DNA from: Faecalicatena faecalis
Lineage (GTDB): Bacteria; Bacillota; Clostridia; Lachnospirales; Lachnospiraceae
NCBI RefSeq assembly: GCF_012524165.2
Contig: NZ_JABACJ020000004.1
Span: 1-64,000 of the forward strand
DNA length: 64,000 bases
Reading direction: 5' to 3'
The notes below the pieces were generated by a model. The model saw nothing but the letters and a program-made list of their open reading frames with translations. It did no database searches and was not told the DNA's origin. A program made the position numbers and the translations under genes. Below, piece after piece: positions 45,942 to 54,738 of this stretch (the first letter of the stretch is position 1; each line of letters begins with the position of its first letter).

Positions 45942-48026
45942 ATGAACCAAAGAACGATTTCTATAATACAGGAATTATGTAAATCAGAGAAGGGTGTTAC
46001 AATAAGTCATTTAGCTGAGGAGTTTCAGGTCTCTCATAGAACAATACGGAATGATTTGAATACAGTAAATGAGATGTTGCAAGAACACGAATTGCCGGAA
46101 CTTGTACTGGAAAAAGGCGGAGAGATCGTAAGAGAAGATTCATTTAAGGAACTTCTTCCTTTTATCGCAGAAAAGAGTTTTTATGAATATAAGTTGTCAA
46201 AGGAAGAACGAAAAAGGATTGCGGCAGCATTATTAGTCAGTTCATCAGAGTTCATTACACTTTCTTCAATTGCAGAAAATCTCTTTGTCAGCAGAGCGAC
46301 TATTATTAATGACCTGGATGCAATCAAAGCATTTGTGAAACAAGGGAATCTGGAAGTTGTGTCGCATCCGAACAAAGGACTGCGTGTGGATGGAAAGGAA
46401 AGTGATAAAAGACTGTTTTTGATGAGGCTGTCGAGTTTTTCAGCAGATCAGTCTCATCAGGACATGGTTTCCAGACACATTAGTGTTCAAGCTGGAAACC
46501 GGATTATCATACAGAAGATTTTATCCGAGCAGGAGCATTTCCACAAAAGCTTTCTGACAGATGATTCTTTTGCAAAAGTATTACTTTATCTGGGGATTAT
46601 GACCAACCGTAATCGACAGGGAGAATATATTGAGGTCAGAAAGAAGAGTGAAAATAGCAAGTATTCGATGGCCAGGGATATTCTTAAATATATATCCCAG
46701 TATTGTCAGATTAATTCAACAGAAGACGAAGTTCAGTTTTTAAGTGAAATACTGGCTATGGCAAAATACATCAAACAAAAATCATTTAACAAAAATGCCA
46801 TAAAAATTCAGATGATTACGAGACAATTTATTGAGCATATTTCTGAGGAATTAGGAATCAACTTAAATAGTGATTATGACTTTTTTGAGAATCTTTCGAA
46901 CCATTTGGAATCCGTTTTTACACTTAATCCGCCTACATACCCGGAAAATCCTGTTATTGACGAAGTATTAGAAGAAAATCATGAGATTGTAGCTGCTGTA
47001 CATAAGATGATTTATATTATCCGGCAATATGTAAACAGGGAAATTCAGGAGATAGAAATTGGATATATTGCAGTTCATGTATGTGCAGCTATTGAACGGA
47101 AGAAAAATAAAGAAGTTGCCTTTCATGTGATCGTTGCCTGCCATGGAGGGATTGGGACATCCAGGCTGCTGTTGGAACGGTTAAAGAAGCACTTTAATTT
47201 TCAAATCGTGGATATCATATCTTCTCATGAGGCTGCAAATCTACCTGCGCAGGCAGCGGATTTTATTATATCAACAGTTCCTCTGAAAGAGTGTAAATTA
47301 GATTATGTGACTGTATCACCATTGCTTAGCGATGAAGATTATATCCGAGTTGGAAATAAAATTGATGCACTGAGGAATAGCAGGAATCTTCCGTCACGAA
47401 TAGAAAATAAAGAGATAACAGCAAAAGGTCTGATTGAAAAAATAGCTCCGGTTATTTATAATACCGTACCGGAAAATGCGGATGGACTGATGAAGAAATT
47501 GAAAAAGGTTGTGAGAGAATACTTTAGGCAGCCTATTGAAACAGAAGCAGAAATATTTGCACCGTATTTGCACCATTTGCTCCCGGCATCACATATTCAG
47601 TTAGATATAGAGTGTGAGGATTGGCGGCAGGCGGTCAGCAAGTCAGCAGAGAAACTGCTGCAGTGTGGATATATCGAAGAACGGTATATAGATGCAATGA
47701 TAGCAAATATTGAAGAAAACGGACCGTATATTGTGATTTCCAAAGGTTTTGCAGTTCCACACGAAGGGTTGGAACAGGGAAGCATTAAGGTTGGAATGAA
47801 TTTGATCCGCCTGAAGAATCCGGTAACATTTGGAGACGAGGAACTTGATCCAGTAGAGTTCGTATGCTGTTTGAGCGCTGTCGATCATAAGACACATCTG
47901 AAAGCTTTTTTTAATCTGGTCAATATGCTTAAGACAGAGGCTTTCAAGAAACAGCTCCATGAGTGTAAAACGTCCGAAGAAGCAGCTCTTCTAATTGAAC
48001 GATTCGAATATGAAGTCGTGGAGTAA
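45942..48026 (+). CDS. PRD-domain transcriptional activator with EIIB- and EIIA-like domains
   Basis: A 694-residue regulator of the MtlR/BglG-like group. In order: HTH_11 (residues 4-60, VTISHLAEEFQVSHRTIRNDLN), a second HTH/Mga-type segment (about 85-140, LFVSRATIINDLDAIK), PRD1 and PRD2 (about 180-400, the latter with EIGYIAVHVCAAIERKK), a galactitol-type EIIB-like domain (VIVACHGGIGTSRLLLERL near 406) and an EIIA domain (VISKGFAVPHEGLEQG near 599 with the phospho-His). PTS phosphorylation of these sites would tell it whether substrate is being imported. It is ended by its own terminator upstream of the transport genes. Confidence 0.92.
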   Translation: MNQRTISIIQELCKSEKGVTISHLAEEFQVSHRTIRNDLNTVNEMLQEHELPELVLEKGGEIVREDSFKELLPFIAEKSFYEYKLSKEERKRIAAALLVSSSEFITLSSIAENLFVSRATIINDLDAIKAFVKQGNLEVVSHPNKGLRVDGKESDKRLFLMRLSSFSADQSHQDMVSRHISVQAGNRIIIQKILSEQEHFHKSFLTDDSFAKVLLYLGIMTNRNRQGEYIEVRKKSENSKYSMARDILKYISQYCQINSTEDEVQFLSEILAMAKYIKQKSFNKNAIKIQMITRQFIEHISEELGINLNSDYDFFENLSNHLESVFTLNPPTYPENPVIDEVLEENHEIVAAVHKMIYIIRQYVNREIQEIEIGYIAVHVCAAIERKKNKEVAFHVIVACHGGIGTSRLLLERLKKHFNFQIVDIISSHEAANLPAQAADFIISTVPLKECKLDYVTVSPLLSDEDYIRVGNKIDALRNSRNLPSRIENKEITAKGLIEKIAPVIYNTVPENADGLMKKLKKVVREYFRQPIETEAEIFAPYLHHLLPASHIQLDIECEDWRQAVSKSAEKLLQCGYIEERYIDAMIANIEENGPYIVISKGFAVPHEGLEQGSIKVGMNLIRLKNPVTFGDEELDPVEFVCCLSAVDHKTHLKAFFNLVNMLKTEAFKKQLHECKTSEEAALLIERFEYEVVE

Positions 48027-48029
48027 AAG

Positions 48030-48087
48030 GAATGGTTGATTTTTTTTCGTAAATCAGGAAAGAGAATCAACCGTTCTATTTTTTTGC
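48030..48087 (+). terminator. Terminator after the PRD regulator
   Basis: GAATGGTTGATT (48030-48041) pairs with AATCAACCGTTC (48065-48076) including one G-T pair, and an A then T7 tail follows. It separates the regulator from the PTS genes, which need their own promoter. TTGACT at 48106 and TAGGAT at 48134 are visible but badly spaced (22 bases), as expected for an activator-dependent promoter. Confidence 0.7.
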
Positions 48088-48201
48088 AAAAAATGGGAAA
48101 TACCTTTGACTGTTTTTCAAGGTAATCTCATGTTAGGATATAGTTAAAGAAAGAGAAATCAGCTGAATATCAATCTTAATAGTTACGAGGAGGAAATAGA
48201 C

Positions 48202-48669
48202 ATGATATGGGAAGAACTTAAAAATTCGCTTATTATGACGGAAGTAGAAGCAGAATCCTATGAAGATGTCATGCGGATGATAGGTGGAGCTTTGGTGAAA
48301 GATGGTTATGCAAAAGAATCCTATGTGGGGGCTTTGATAGCCAGAGAAAAGGAGTTCCCCACAGGATTGGATGTGGACGGCATTGGAGTTGCAATTCCTC
48401 ATACGGATGTGAGTCATGTAAAGAAAGCGGGAATTGCCATCGGAGTTTTGAAAAAGCCAGTAACATTTGTTCAAATGGGAACAGATGATGAGACGGTGGA
48501 GGTAAAGCTGGTATTTATGTTGTCAGTTGTAAATCCGAATGCTCATATTGACCAGCTTCAGAGAATCATATCTATCATTCAGGATACAAATGTATTAAAT
48601 CAAATATTAGAAGTAAAAGATGCAGAACAAATCATTGAAATTATAAGGGAAAAGGAGAAATCATTATGA
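48202..48669 (+). CDS. gatA: PTS galactitol-type EIIA component
   Basis: A 155-residue cytoplasmic phosphocarrier of the fructose/mannitol EIIA superfamily. The phospho-histidine lies in VAIPHTDVSHV near residue 73. It takes phosphate from HPr and passes it to EIIB. The ATG follows GAGGAGG. The stop overlaps the EIIB start (ATGA). Order EIIA-EIIB-EIIC with a downstream polyol-phosphate dehydrogenase matches gat operons. Confidence 0.88.
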   Translation: MIWEELKNSLIMTEVEAESYEDVMRMIGGALVKDGYAKESYVGALIAREKEFPTGLDVDGIGVAIPHTDVSHVKKAGIAIGVLKKPVTFVQMGTDDETVEVKLVFMLSVVNPNAHIDQLQRIISIIQDTNVLNQILEVKDAEQIIEIIREKEKSL

Positions 48670-48950
48670 AAAAGAAAGTAATTGTAGCATGTGGCGGAGC
48701 AGTAGCAACTTCAACAATCGCAGCAAATAAGGTGGTAGAACTTTGTAAGAAAAATGGTATTGACGTGGAAATATGTCAAATTAGAATTTCAGAGATTGAA
48801 TCAAATCTTCCAGGAACATCACTGATTGTTACTACATCAAAAGTGAAAAGGGATTACGGAGTGCCGCTTATCACAGGAATGCCATTTATTTCTGGAGTTG
48901 GGGTGGAAAAGACAGAGGCAGCTATTTTGAAGGTTCTGCAGGAAGCATAA
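48666..48950 (+). CDS. gatB: PTS galactitol-type EIIB component
   Basis: A 94-residue EIIB. The phospho-cysteine is Cys9 in VIVACGGAVATSTIA, in the loop after the first beta-strand, as in GatB. The remainder (GIDVEICQIRISEIE, then GVPLITGMPFISGVGVEKTEA) fits the family. It transfers phosphate to the incoming polyol at EIIC. The start overlaps the EIIA gene. Confidence 0.9.
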   Translation: MKKKVIVACGGAVATSTIAANKVVELCKKNGIDVEICQIRISEIESNLPGTSLIVTTSKVKRDYGVPLITGMPFISGVGVEKTEAAILKVLQEA

Positions 48951-48971
48951 AATACAAAGGGGGATGTGAAG

Positions 48972-50333
48972 ATGTTAAAGGTATTTTCAGATGCAATACA
49001 GTATGTGATTGATATGGGAGCCTCTGTTATGCTTCCTATTGTGATAGCGATCATCAGTATCTGTATTGGGGTTAAAGCAGGGAAAGCGATCCGTTCCGGT
49101 TTGATGATTGGAGTAGGTTTTGTTGGATTAAGCCTGATAGTGGATATGATGAATGCAGAATTGGGACCGGCAGCGTCCGCAATGTCGGAGAAGTTCGGTT
49201 TATCCTTAAGTGTTGTAGATATCGGCTGGCCGGGAGCGTCTCCTATGACCTGGGCCTCGAATATTGCTACGGTAGCAATACCGGTAGCCATTCTGGTAAA
49301 TATTGTCATGCTCTTACTAAAACTGACAAAGACAGTGAATATTGATATCTGGAACATCTGGCATATGACTTTTACAGGAGCGATTGCCTATGCGGTAACA
49401 GGAAACTTCTGGATTGGAATCTTAGGTGTTGTAGTTCATGCAGCAATTGCATATAAGCTGGGAGATTTATGGGCGCCTCTGATGAGTGATTATTTTGAAC
49501 TTGACGGACTTACAGTACCGCATGGCACAGCAGCTTATATGGGCCCGATTGCCTGCGTGATCGATGCAGTGATCGACAAGATACCAGGCCTTAGAAAAGT
49601 GGATATTACAGCAGACTCTCTTCAGGAAAAGGTTGGTGTATTGGGGGAACCTATCGTCATTGGCGGTCTTTTAGGAGCAGTGATTGGATTTCTTGCAGGG
49701 TATGGTCCACAGGAAGCACTTCCTTTGGGTGTAAAGATGTCTGCGGTCATGGTATTGATGCCAAAGATTGTGAAATGTATTATGGAAGGACTTATGCCTC
49801 TGTCAGAGAGGGCAAAAGAAATTTTGACAAAACGGTTTGGAAATTCACAGTTTTATATTGGGCTGGACCCGGCGATTTTGTTAGGCGATCCACAGGTAGT
49901 AACTACCGGGCTGATTTTTATTCCACTGACTCTTCTGATTGCAGTATTAGTTCCGGGAAATAAGATTCTGCCTTTCGGAGATCTCGCAACAATTGGATTC
50001 TTTATTGCCATTGCGGTATCCGTACATAAGGGAAATATTTTCCGTACACTTTTTTCAGGCAGTGCCATTATGTTCATGACAATCTGGATTGCTAATCAGA
50101 CAATTCCATGGATGACAGCATTGGCAAAAACGACAGGCAGTACAGATGGAAGCAGCCTGGTTGCAGCATTGGATCAGGGAGGATGCCCGATCACATATGT
50201 ATTCACACAGCTGTTTACCAGAGATAATATCGTTGGAATGGTTGTAATTGCAGCTATTTATGTAGTATGTCTGTTGTTTGCAGTCCGTTGTTCCAGAAAT
50301 AGAGCAAAAGAACAGGAAGCAGGAGAAGAATAA
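48972..50333 (+). CDS. gatC: PTS galactitol-type EIIC permease
   Basis: A 453-residue membrane permease with about ten hydrophobic helices. SVMLPIVIAIISICIGVKAGKAIRSG near residue 18 and MGPIACVIDAVIDKIPGL near 190 are hallmarks of the EIIC-GAT family. The ATG at 48972 lies 8 bases after GGGGGA; a GTG at 48966 is inside that spacing. It imports and phosphorylates galactitol or a related polyol such as arabitol, so the exact substrate stays open. Confidence 0.9.
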   Translation: MLKVFSDAIQYVIDMGASVMLPIVIAIISICIGVKAGKAIRSGLMIGVGFVGLSLIVDMMNAELGPAASAMSEKFGLSLSVVDIGWPGASPMTWASNIATVAIPVAILVNIVMLLLKLTKTVNIDIWNIWHMTFTGAIAYAVTGNFWIGILGVVVHAAIAYKLGDLWAPLMSDYFELDGLTVPHGTAAYMGPIACVIDAVIDKIPGLRKVDITADSLQEKVGVLGEPIVIGGLLGAVIGFLAGYGPQEALPLGVKMSAVMVLMPKIVKCIMEGLMPLSERAKEILTKRFGNSQFYIGLDPAILLGDPQVVTTGLIFIPLTLLIAVLVPGNKILPFGDLATIGFFIAIAVSVHKGNIFRTLFSGSAIMFMTIWIANQTIPWMTALAKTTGSTDGSSLVAALDQGGCPITYVFTQLFTRDNIVGMVVIAAIYVVCLLFAVRCSRNRAKEQEAGEE

Positions 50334-50365
50334 ACGGTCTTTGGAGAAAAGAAAGGATGATATAG

Positions 50366-51415
50366 ATGAAAGCAGGAGTTGTTCATGCAAGAGAAGATAT
50401 TCGATTTGAGGAAATCGAAAAACCTGTCCCAAAGAAGGGACAGGTGCTCATCAAGGTAAAATATACAGGAATATGTGGTTCCGATGTACCAAGGGTAAAT
50501 GGAGATGCCTGCCACTTTTTCCCAAATGTTTTAGGACATGAATTTTCAGGAACAGTAGAGGAAACAGGAGAAGGGGTTACCAGAGTAAAAAAGGGCGACC
50601 GGGTGGCTGGAGTTCCGCTTGTTCCATGTATGGAGTGCGAAGACTGTCAGAGAGGGGATTACTCTCTTTGTAAGCATTACAGTTTTATCGGTTCAAGGGA
50701 ATTTGGCAGTTTTGCAGAATACGTAGTAGTACCTGAGAGAAATGCAGTTCCTTTCGAGGATACGGTCTCATTTGAACAGGGTGCCTTTTTTGAACCGGCA
50801 ACAGTAGCGCTTCATGGTCTGAACAGAGTTCCCTATGAAGGTGGTAAAAGCGTAGCCATTCTGGGCGGCGGGACGATCGGTATGTTTGTCATGCAATGGG
50901 CAAAGATCTTTGGGGCAAAAGAAGCAGTAGTTTTTGATATTGCCGAGGAACGTCTTGAACTTGGAAAACGTCTGGGAGCAACGGCTGGAATCAATACGTT
51001 ACAGGATGATTATATGGTGCAGGCAATGAAGGTGACAGGAGGACGAGGTTTTGACTATGTATTTGAGACAGCCGGAAATACTGTTACTATGAAAATGGCA
51101 TTCGAGCTGGCAGCTAATAAAGCTCATGTATGCTTTGTCGGGACACCAACAAAGGAGCTGAGTTTCTCTGTAAAAGAGTGGGAAAATATGAATCGTAAGG
51201 AATTTAATCTGACAGGCTCCTGGATGTCTTACAGTGCTCCGTTCCCTGGAAAGGAATGGGAACTGGTAGCACACTACTTTAAGACTGGTGATCTTAAGTT
51301 CGATGAATCTTTTATTTTCCGAAAGATGCCGCTGAGCAGTATTGCAGATGCTTTTGAATTATATAAGACTCCGGGAACAGTCAAAGGGAAAATATTGATT
51401 GACAGTGAGCAGTAA
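50366..51415 (+). CDS. gatD: Zinc-dependent galactitol-1-phosphate 5-dehydrogenase-like
   Basis: A 349-residue medium-chain dehydrogenase that would oxidise galactitol-1-phosphate to tagatose-6-phosphate with NAD. The catalytic zinc site includes Cys37 (GICGSD) and His58-Glu59 (LGHEF). The structural zinc loop is CMECEDCQRGDYSLC. The Rossmann motif is ILGGGTIGMF near residue 168. It follows the EIIC gene by 32 bases and fits GatD in size and context. Other polyol-phosphate specificities cannot be excluded. Confidence 0.88.
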   Translation: MKAGVVHAREDIRFEEIEKPVPKKGQVLIKVKYTGICGSDVPRVNGDACHFFPNVLGHEFSGTVEETGEGVTRVKKGDRVAGVPLVPCMECEDCQRGDYSLCKHYSFIGSREFGSFAEYVVVPERNAVPFEDTVSFEQGAFFEPATVALHGLNRVPYEGGKSVAILGGGTIGMFVMQWAKIFGAKEAVVFDIAEERLELGKRLGATAGINTLQDDYMVQAMKVTGGRGFDYVFETAGNTVTMKMAFELAANKAHVCFVGTPTKELSFSVKEWENMNRKEFNLTGSWMSYSAPFPGKEWELVAHYFKTGDLKFDESFIFRKMPLSSIADAFELYKTPGTVKGKILIDSEQ

Positions 51416-51426
51416 AGGAGCGGTTT

Positions 51427-52359
51427 ATGATTACAACAGTTACATTAAATGCGTCCATTGATAAAGCTTATGAAATGAAGGGAAGCATTCAGAATGGCAC
51501 AGTAATGCGGGTTTCAGTCTGCCGCAATACGGCAGGAGGCAAGGGACTCAATGTGGCAAGAATTATAAAGCTGTGTGGCAGAGAGGTAGTGGCTACAGGA
51601 CTGGCAGGAGGCTTTAACGGTGCATATCTGGAAGAACTTTTGCGACAGGATGGGATACAGAACCAGTTTGCACATATTAAAGGAGAGACAAGGAGCTGCA
51701 TCAATATTTTAGATGAGGTTTATGGTTCTACAGAATATCTGGAACCTGGCTGTGAAGTCTCTGCAGAAGAATGCGCAGACTTTTTGGAACAGGTCTTCCC
51801 AAAAGTGATTGCAGATAGTGAAGTGGTTACCATTTCCGGTAGTGTGCCAAAGGGAATTGAGACAGACATTTATAAAAAAATGGTTCATATTGTGAAAGAA
51901 GAGGGAAAACAGGTGATTTTGGATACCAGTGGAGCATTATTGAAACACGGTATGGAGGCTGCTCCGACGATGGTAAAACCAAATCAGGAAGAACTGGAGA
52001 CGATTTTTAACAGTAAGATTAAAGACATTGATGATGTAGTTGGATTTGCAAAACAAATCTATGAGATGGGTATTCCATATGTGGTTGTGTCCCTGGGAAA
52101 AGACGGCGCATTAATGGTATACAGGGATGGAGTGTTCCAGGCAGTACCACCGGTTATGGAAGTAGTAAATACGGTAGGCTGTGGTGACTCTATGGTAGGT
52201 GCTTTTGCGGTAGCACTGGAGTGTAAGTTTCCGGCAGAAACGGCGATCAAATATGCGGTTGCTGTGGCTACAGCTAATGCGCTTTCACCTAAAACAGGAG
52301 ATTTTGATCCAAATACAAGCCAGGAATTACTGGAGCAGATAGAATTAAGAAAATTATAG
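51427..52359 (+). CDS. PfkB-family hexose-phosphate kinase (tagatose-6-P or 1-phosphofructokinase type)
   Basis: A 310-residue ribokinase-superfamily kinase. TVTLNASIDKAYE at the start, NTAGGKGLNVARI near residue 36 and NTVGCGDSMVGAFAVAL near 244 with the catalytic Asp are the LacC/FruK signatures. In this operon the expected reaction is tagatose-6-phosphate plus ATP to tagatose-1,6-bisphosphate. It lies 11 bases after gatD behind AAAGGAG. 1-phosphofructokinase activity is the alternative. Confidence 0.88.
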   Translation: MITTVTLNASIDKAYEMKGSIQNGTVMRVSVCRNTAGGKGLNVARIIKLCGREVVATGLAGGFNGAYLEELLRQDGIQNQFAHIKGETRSCINILDEVYGSTEYLEPGCEVSAEECADFLEQVFPKVIADSEVVTISGSVPKGIETDIYKKMVHIVKEEGKQVILDTSGALLKHGMEAAPTMVKPNQEELETIFNSKIKDIDDVVGFAKQIYEMGIPYVVVSLGKDGALMVYRDGVFQAVPPVMEVVNTVGCGDSMVGAFAVALECKFPAETAIKYAVAVATANALSPKTGDFDPNTSQELLEQIELRKL

Positions 52360-52374
52360 AAAGAGGTAGAAAAT

Positions 52375-53229
52375 ATGGCATTAGTAACAACCAGACAGTT
52401 ATTATTAGATGCACAGGCAGGCGGCTATGCAGTAGGTGCATTTAATGTGGAAAATATGGAAATGGTTCAGGCAGTAGTCACAGCAGCGGAGAAATTGAAA
52501 TCCCCGGTTATTATGCAGACAACTCCTTCCACTGTAAAATATGCAGATCTCGCATATTTTTACGCAAATGTCAAGACGGCGGCAGAAATGGCCAGTGTTC
52601 CGGTGGTGATGCACCTGGATCATGGCAACAGCTTTGAACTGGCTATGCGGGCTTTAAGGACCGGCTATACCTCTATTATGATTGATGGTTCACATGAATC
52701 CTTTGAAGATAATATTGCAGTCACAAGGGCAGTCGTAGATGCTTGTCATCCATCAGAAATTCCGGTTGAGGCAGAGCTTGGAAAAGTAGGGGGTAAAGAA
52801 GATGATCTGGAAGGCGGAGAAGGAAATCCGTATACTGACCCGGAAGAAGCAAGACAGTTTGTGGAAGCAACGGGGATAGACTCTCTGGCTGTTGCAATTG
52901 GTACTGCACATGGAGTCTACAAAGGTACACCAAAGCTGGATATGGAAAGAATCAGCGAGATCAGAAAGGTTGTTTCCATTCCCTTAGTGCTTCATGGGAC
53001 CTCTGGGGTGCCGGATGATGCTGTGCGTGAGTGTATTAGAAGGGGGATGTGTAAAGTAAATTACGCTACAGATCTGAGAATTGCCTATTCAAAGGGAATC
53101 AATAAAGTATTGAGCGAGCATCCCGATACGATTGATCCGAAAAAATATAATGCACAGGGCAGGGAAGAAGTAATGCAGTATGTGATGAGCAAGATCAAAG
53201 TCTGTGGAAGTGAAGGAAAAGCAAGATAG
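52375..53229 (+). CDS. gatY: Class II tagatose/fructose-bisphosphate aldolase
   Basis: A 284-residue zinc aldolase splitting tagatose-1,6-bisphosphate (or fructose-1,6-bisphosphate) into DHAP and glyceraldehyde-3-phosphate. The zinc ligands lie in MHLDHGNSFE near residue 80, then EAELGKVGG near 132, GTAHGVYKG near 178 and LHGTSGVPDD near 206. Its length matches GatY/KbaY. No GatZ-type partner is encoded here. It completes the pathway from polyol to triose phosphates. Confidence 0.9.
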   Translation: MALVTTRQLLLDAQAGGYAVGAFNVENMEMVQAVVTAAEKLKSPVIMQTTPSTVKYADLAYFYANVKTAAEMASVPVVMHLDHGNSFELAMRALRTGYTSIMIDGSHESFEDNIAVTRAVVDACHPSEIPVEAELGKVGGKEDDLEGGEGNPYTDPEEARQFVEATGIDSLAVAIGTAHGVYKGTPKLDMERISEIRKVVSIPLVLHGTSGVPDDAVRECIRRGMCKVNYATDLRIAYSKGINKVLSEHPDTIDPKKYNAQGREEVMQYVMSKIKVCGSEGKAR

Positions 53230-53239
53230 GAGCTATGTT

Positions 53240-54139
53240 ATGGAATATATTTTAGAAAACAAAGTCCTAAAGTTAAAGTTCCAATCACTGGGAGGCGCAC
53301 TTTCCTCTATTCAGGATACAGACGGATTAGAATATTTATGGCAGGGAGATAAAGCATACTGGGGCGGCCAAGCCCCGGTGCTTTTCCCTATCTGCGGCAG
53401 TCTCAGAGGTGACAGGGCTCAAATTGGTAACAGGAAAATAACGGAAATGCCAAGGCATGGAATTGTACGCAAACGGGATTTTGTCTGTGTAAAGCAGACG
53501 GAAAAAGAAATTGTATTTCAAATAGAAAATGACGCCAAGATGTTTCTCCAATATCCATATTCGTTTATTTTGGAAATAAAGTATGAGCTGGAGGGGAATA
53601 GAATACGTACACAATATAAGGTTACAAATTTATCTGATGAGGATATGCCGTTTTTTATAGGCGGACATCCGGGATTTAACTGTCCGTTCTATGATGAAGA
53701 AAGTTATGAGGATTACAGACTGGAATTCTCAATGGCGGAAAGCTGTAGTGTACCGATGCCTGTAACGGAAACTGGATTAATAGATATTGAGAATCGAAGC
53801 CCATTTTTGGAGAATCAGAGCGAACTTTATTTGAGTCATGCAATGTTTGAGAAGGATGCAGTAATTTTGGATGAGATAAAGTCAAGAAGTGTAAAGCTCT
53901 TGTCTCGAAACCATAAAAAAGGTATACAACTGGATTTTAAGGATTTTCCTTACTTGATTTTGTGGTCTAGTACAAATCATGGACCGTTTATCGCACTGGA
54001 ACCATGGCTTGGTCTGTCTACATGCAGTGATGAAGGAGATATTTTTGAAGAAAAGAGAAATGTCCAGATTGTAAAAAGTAAGATGAGCAGAGAATACTAT
54101 TTTGATATTATTGTTTTAGGAAAGGAAGATGCTAAATGA
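53240..54139 (+). CDS. Aldose 1-epimerase family protein (LacX-like)
   Basis: A 299-residue galactose-mutarotase-fold protein. APVLFPICGSLRGD near residue 50, MPRHGIVRKRDF near 73 and IGGHPGFNCPF near 144 with the conserved His match the LacX/YphB branch. The ATG at 53240 is preferred over an upstream in-frame start at 53204 inside the aldolase gene. LacX-type genes accompany tagatose-pathway operons in Firmicutes, which agrees with this context. The true substrate is unknown. Confidence 0.87.
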   Translation: MEYILENKVLKLKFQSLGGALSSIQDTDGLEYLWQGDKAYWGGQAPVLFPICGSLRGDRAQIGNRKITEMPRHGIVRKRDFVCVKQTEKEIVFQIENDAKMFLQYPYSFILEIKYELEGNRIRTQYKVTNLSDEDMPFFIGGHPGFNCPFYDEESYEDYRLEFSMAESCSVPMPVTETGLIDIENRSPFLENQSELYLSHAMFEKDAVILDEIKSRSVKLLSRNHKKGIQLDFKDFPYLILWSSTNHGPFIALEPWLGLSTCSDEGDIFEEKRNVQIVKSKMSREYYFDIIVLGKEDAK

Positions 54140-54393
54140 AAGAATTTACATATACAATAAAGGATGAACTGGGAATTCATGCGAGACCGGCAGGGCTATT
54201 GGTAAAATGCGCAAAAAACTGTAAAAGCCGGATACAGATTAGTAAAGGTGAGAAAACAGCGGATGCCTTGCGGCTTATGGCAGTTATGGGAATGGCTGTA
54301 AAACAGGGAGACACGGTGAAAGTTAGTATAGAAGGAGATACAGAAGACGCAGATATGGAGACAATCCGGCATTTCTTCGAATCAAATTTATAA
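54136..54393 (+). CDS. HPr-family phosphocarrier without the Ser46 regulatory site
   Basis: An 85-residue HPr. The phosphotransfer His15 is intact in LGIHARPAG. The position of Ser46, target of HPr kinase in Firmicutes, is Arg (DALRLMAVMGMAV in place of the usual LKSIMGVMSLG). It could pass phosphate from Enzyme I to the EIIA here, but should escape HPrK control and CcpA signalling through P-Ser-HPr. It overlaps the epimerase gene (ATGA) and closes the operon, so it looks like a dedicated carrier for this sugar. Confidence 0.9.
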   Translation: MKEFTYTIKDELGIHARPAGLLVKCAKNCKSRIQISKGEKTADALRLMAVMGMAVKQGDTVKVSIEGDTEDADMETIRHFFESNL

Positions 54394-54738
54394 TAGCAGC
54401 AGGAAGAATGCGGTTTTGATCTGCGACAACTTTGGGAATGGTAGAAGAAGGAGCTACCGCAATATTTAAGATTAGTAGTTAAAATCCAGGAGAGTAGAGC
54501 CTGGATTTTTTTTGTTAAAAAGTGCTGAAAAAATTTTCTATCTTTGCTGGAAAGTATTTTTGCTGGAAAGTATTTGCTGTTTACAGCGTAACACTCTAGC
54601 CATCGTGTCGGTGATTTGGTACAATACAACTAATGGAGATTTAGACAATTTCCAATTGGTTGAACTTGAAAATTTAGCAGCCTCGGGCTAATAACAGATG
54701 CTGCGAAAAATAGAAGAATTGATTAGGTGGGAGGACTT
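54394..54738 (+). other. 345-base gap between the PTS operon and the fic remnant
   Basis: Apart from the intrinsic terminator at 54482-54514 and the ribosome site of the next gene, I see no supportable gene. Near 54546-54573 there is a short direct duplication (GCTGGAAAGTATTT, then TTGCTGGAAAGTATTTGCTG). Confidence 0.5.
54482..54514 (+). terminator. Terminator of the galactitol operon
   Basis: AAATCCAGG (54482-54490) pairs with CCTGGATTT (54500-54508), followed by a T-run to 54513. Confidence 0.88.
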
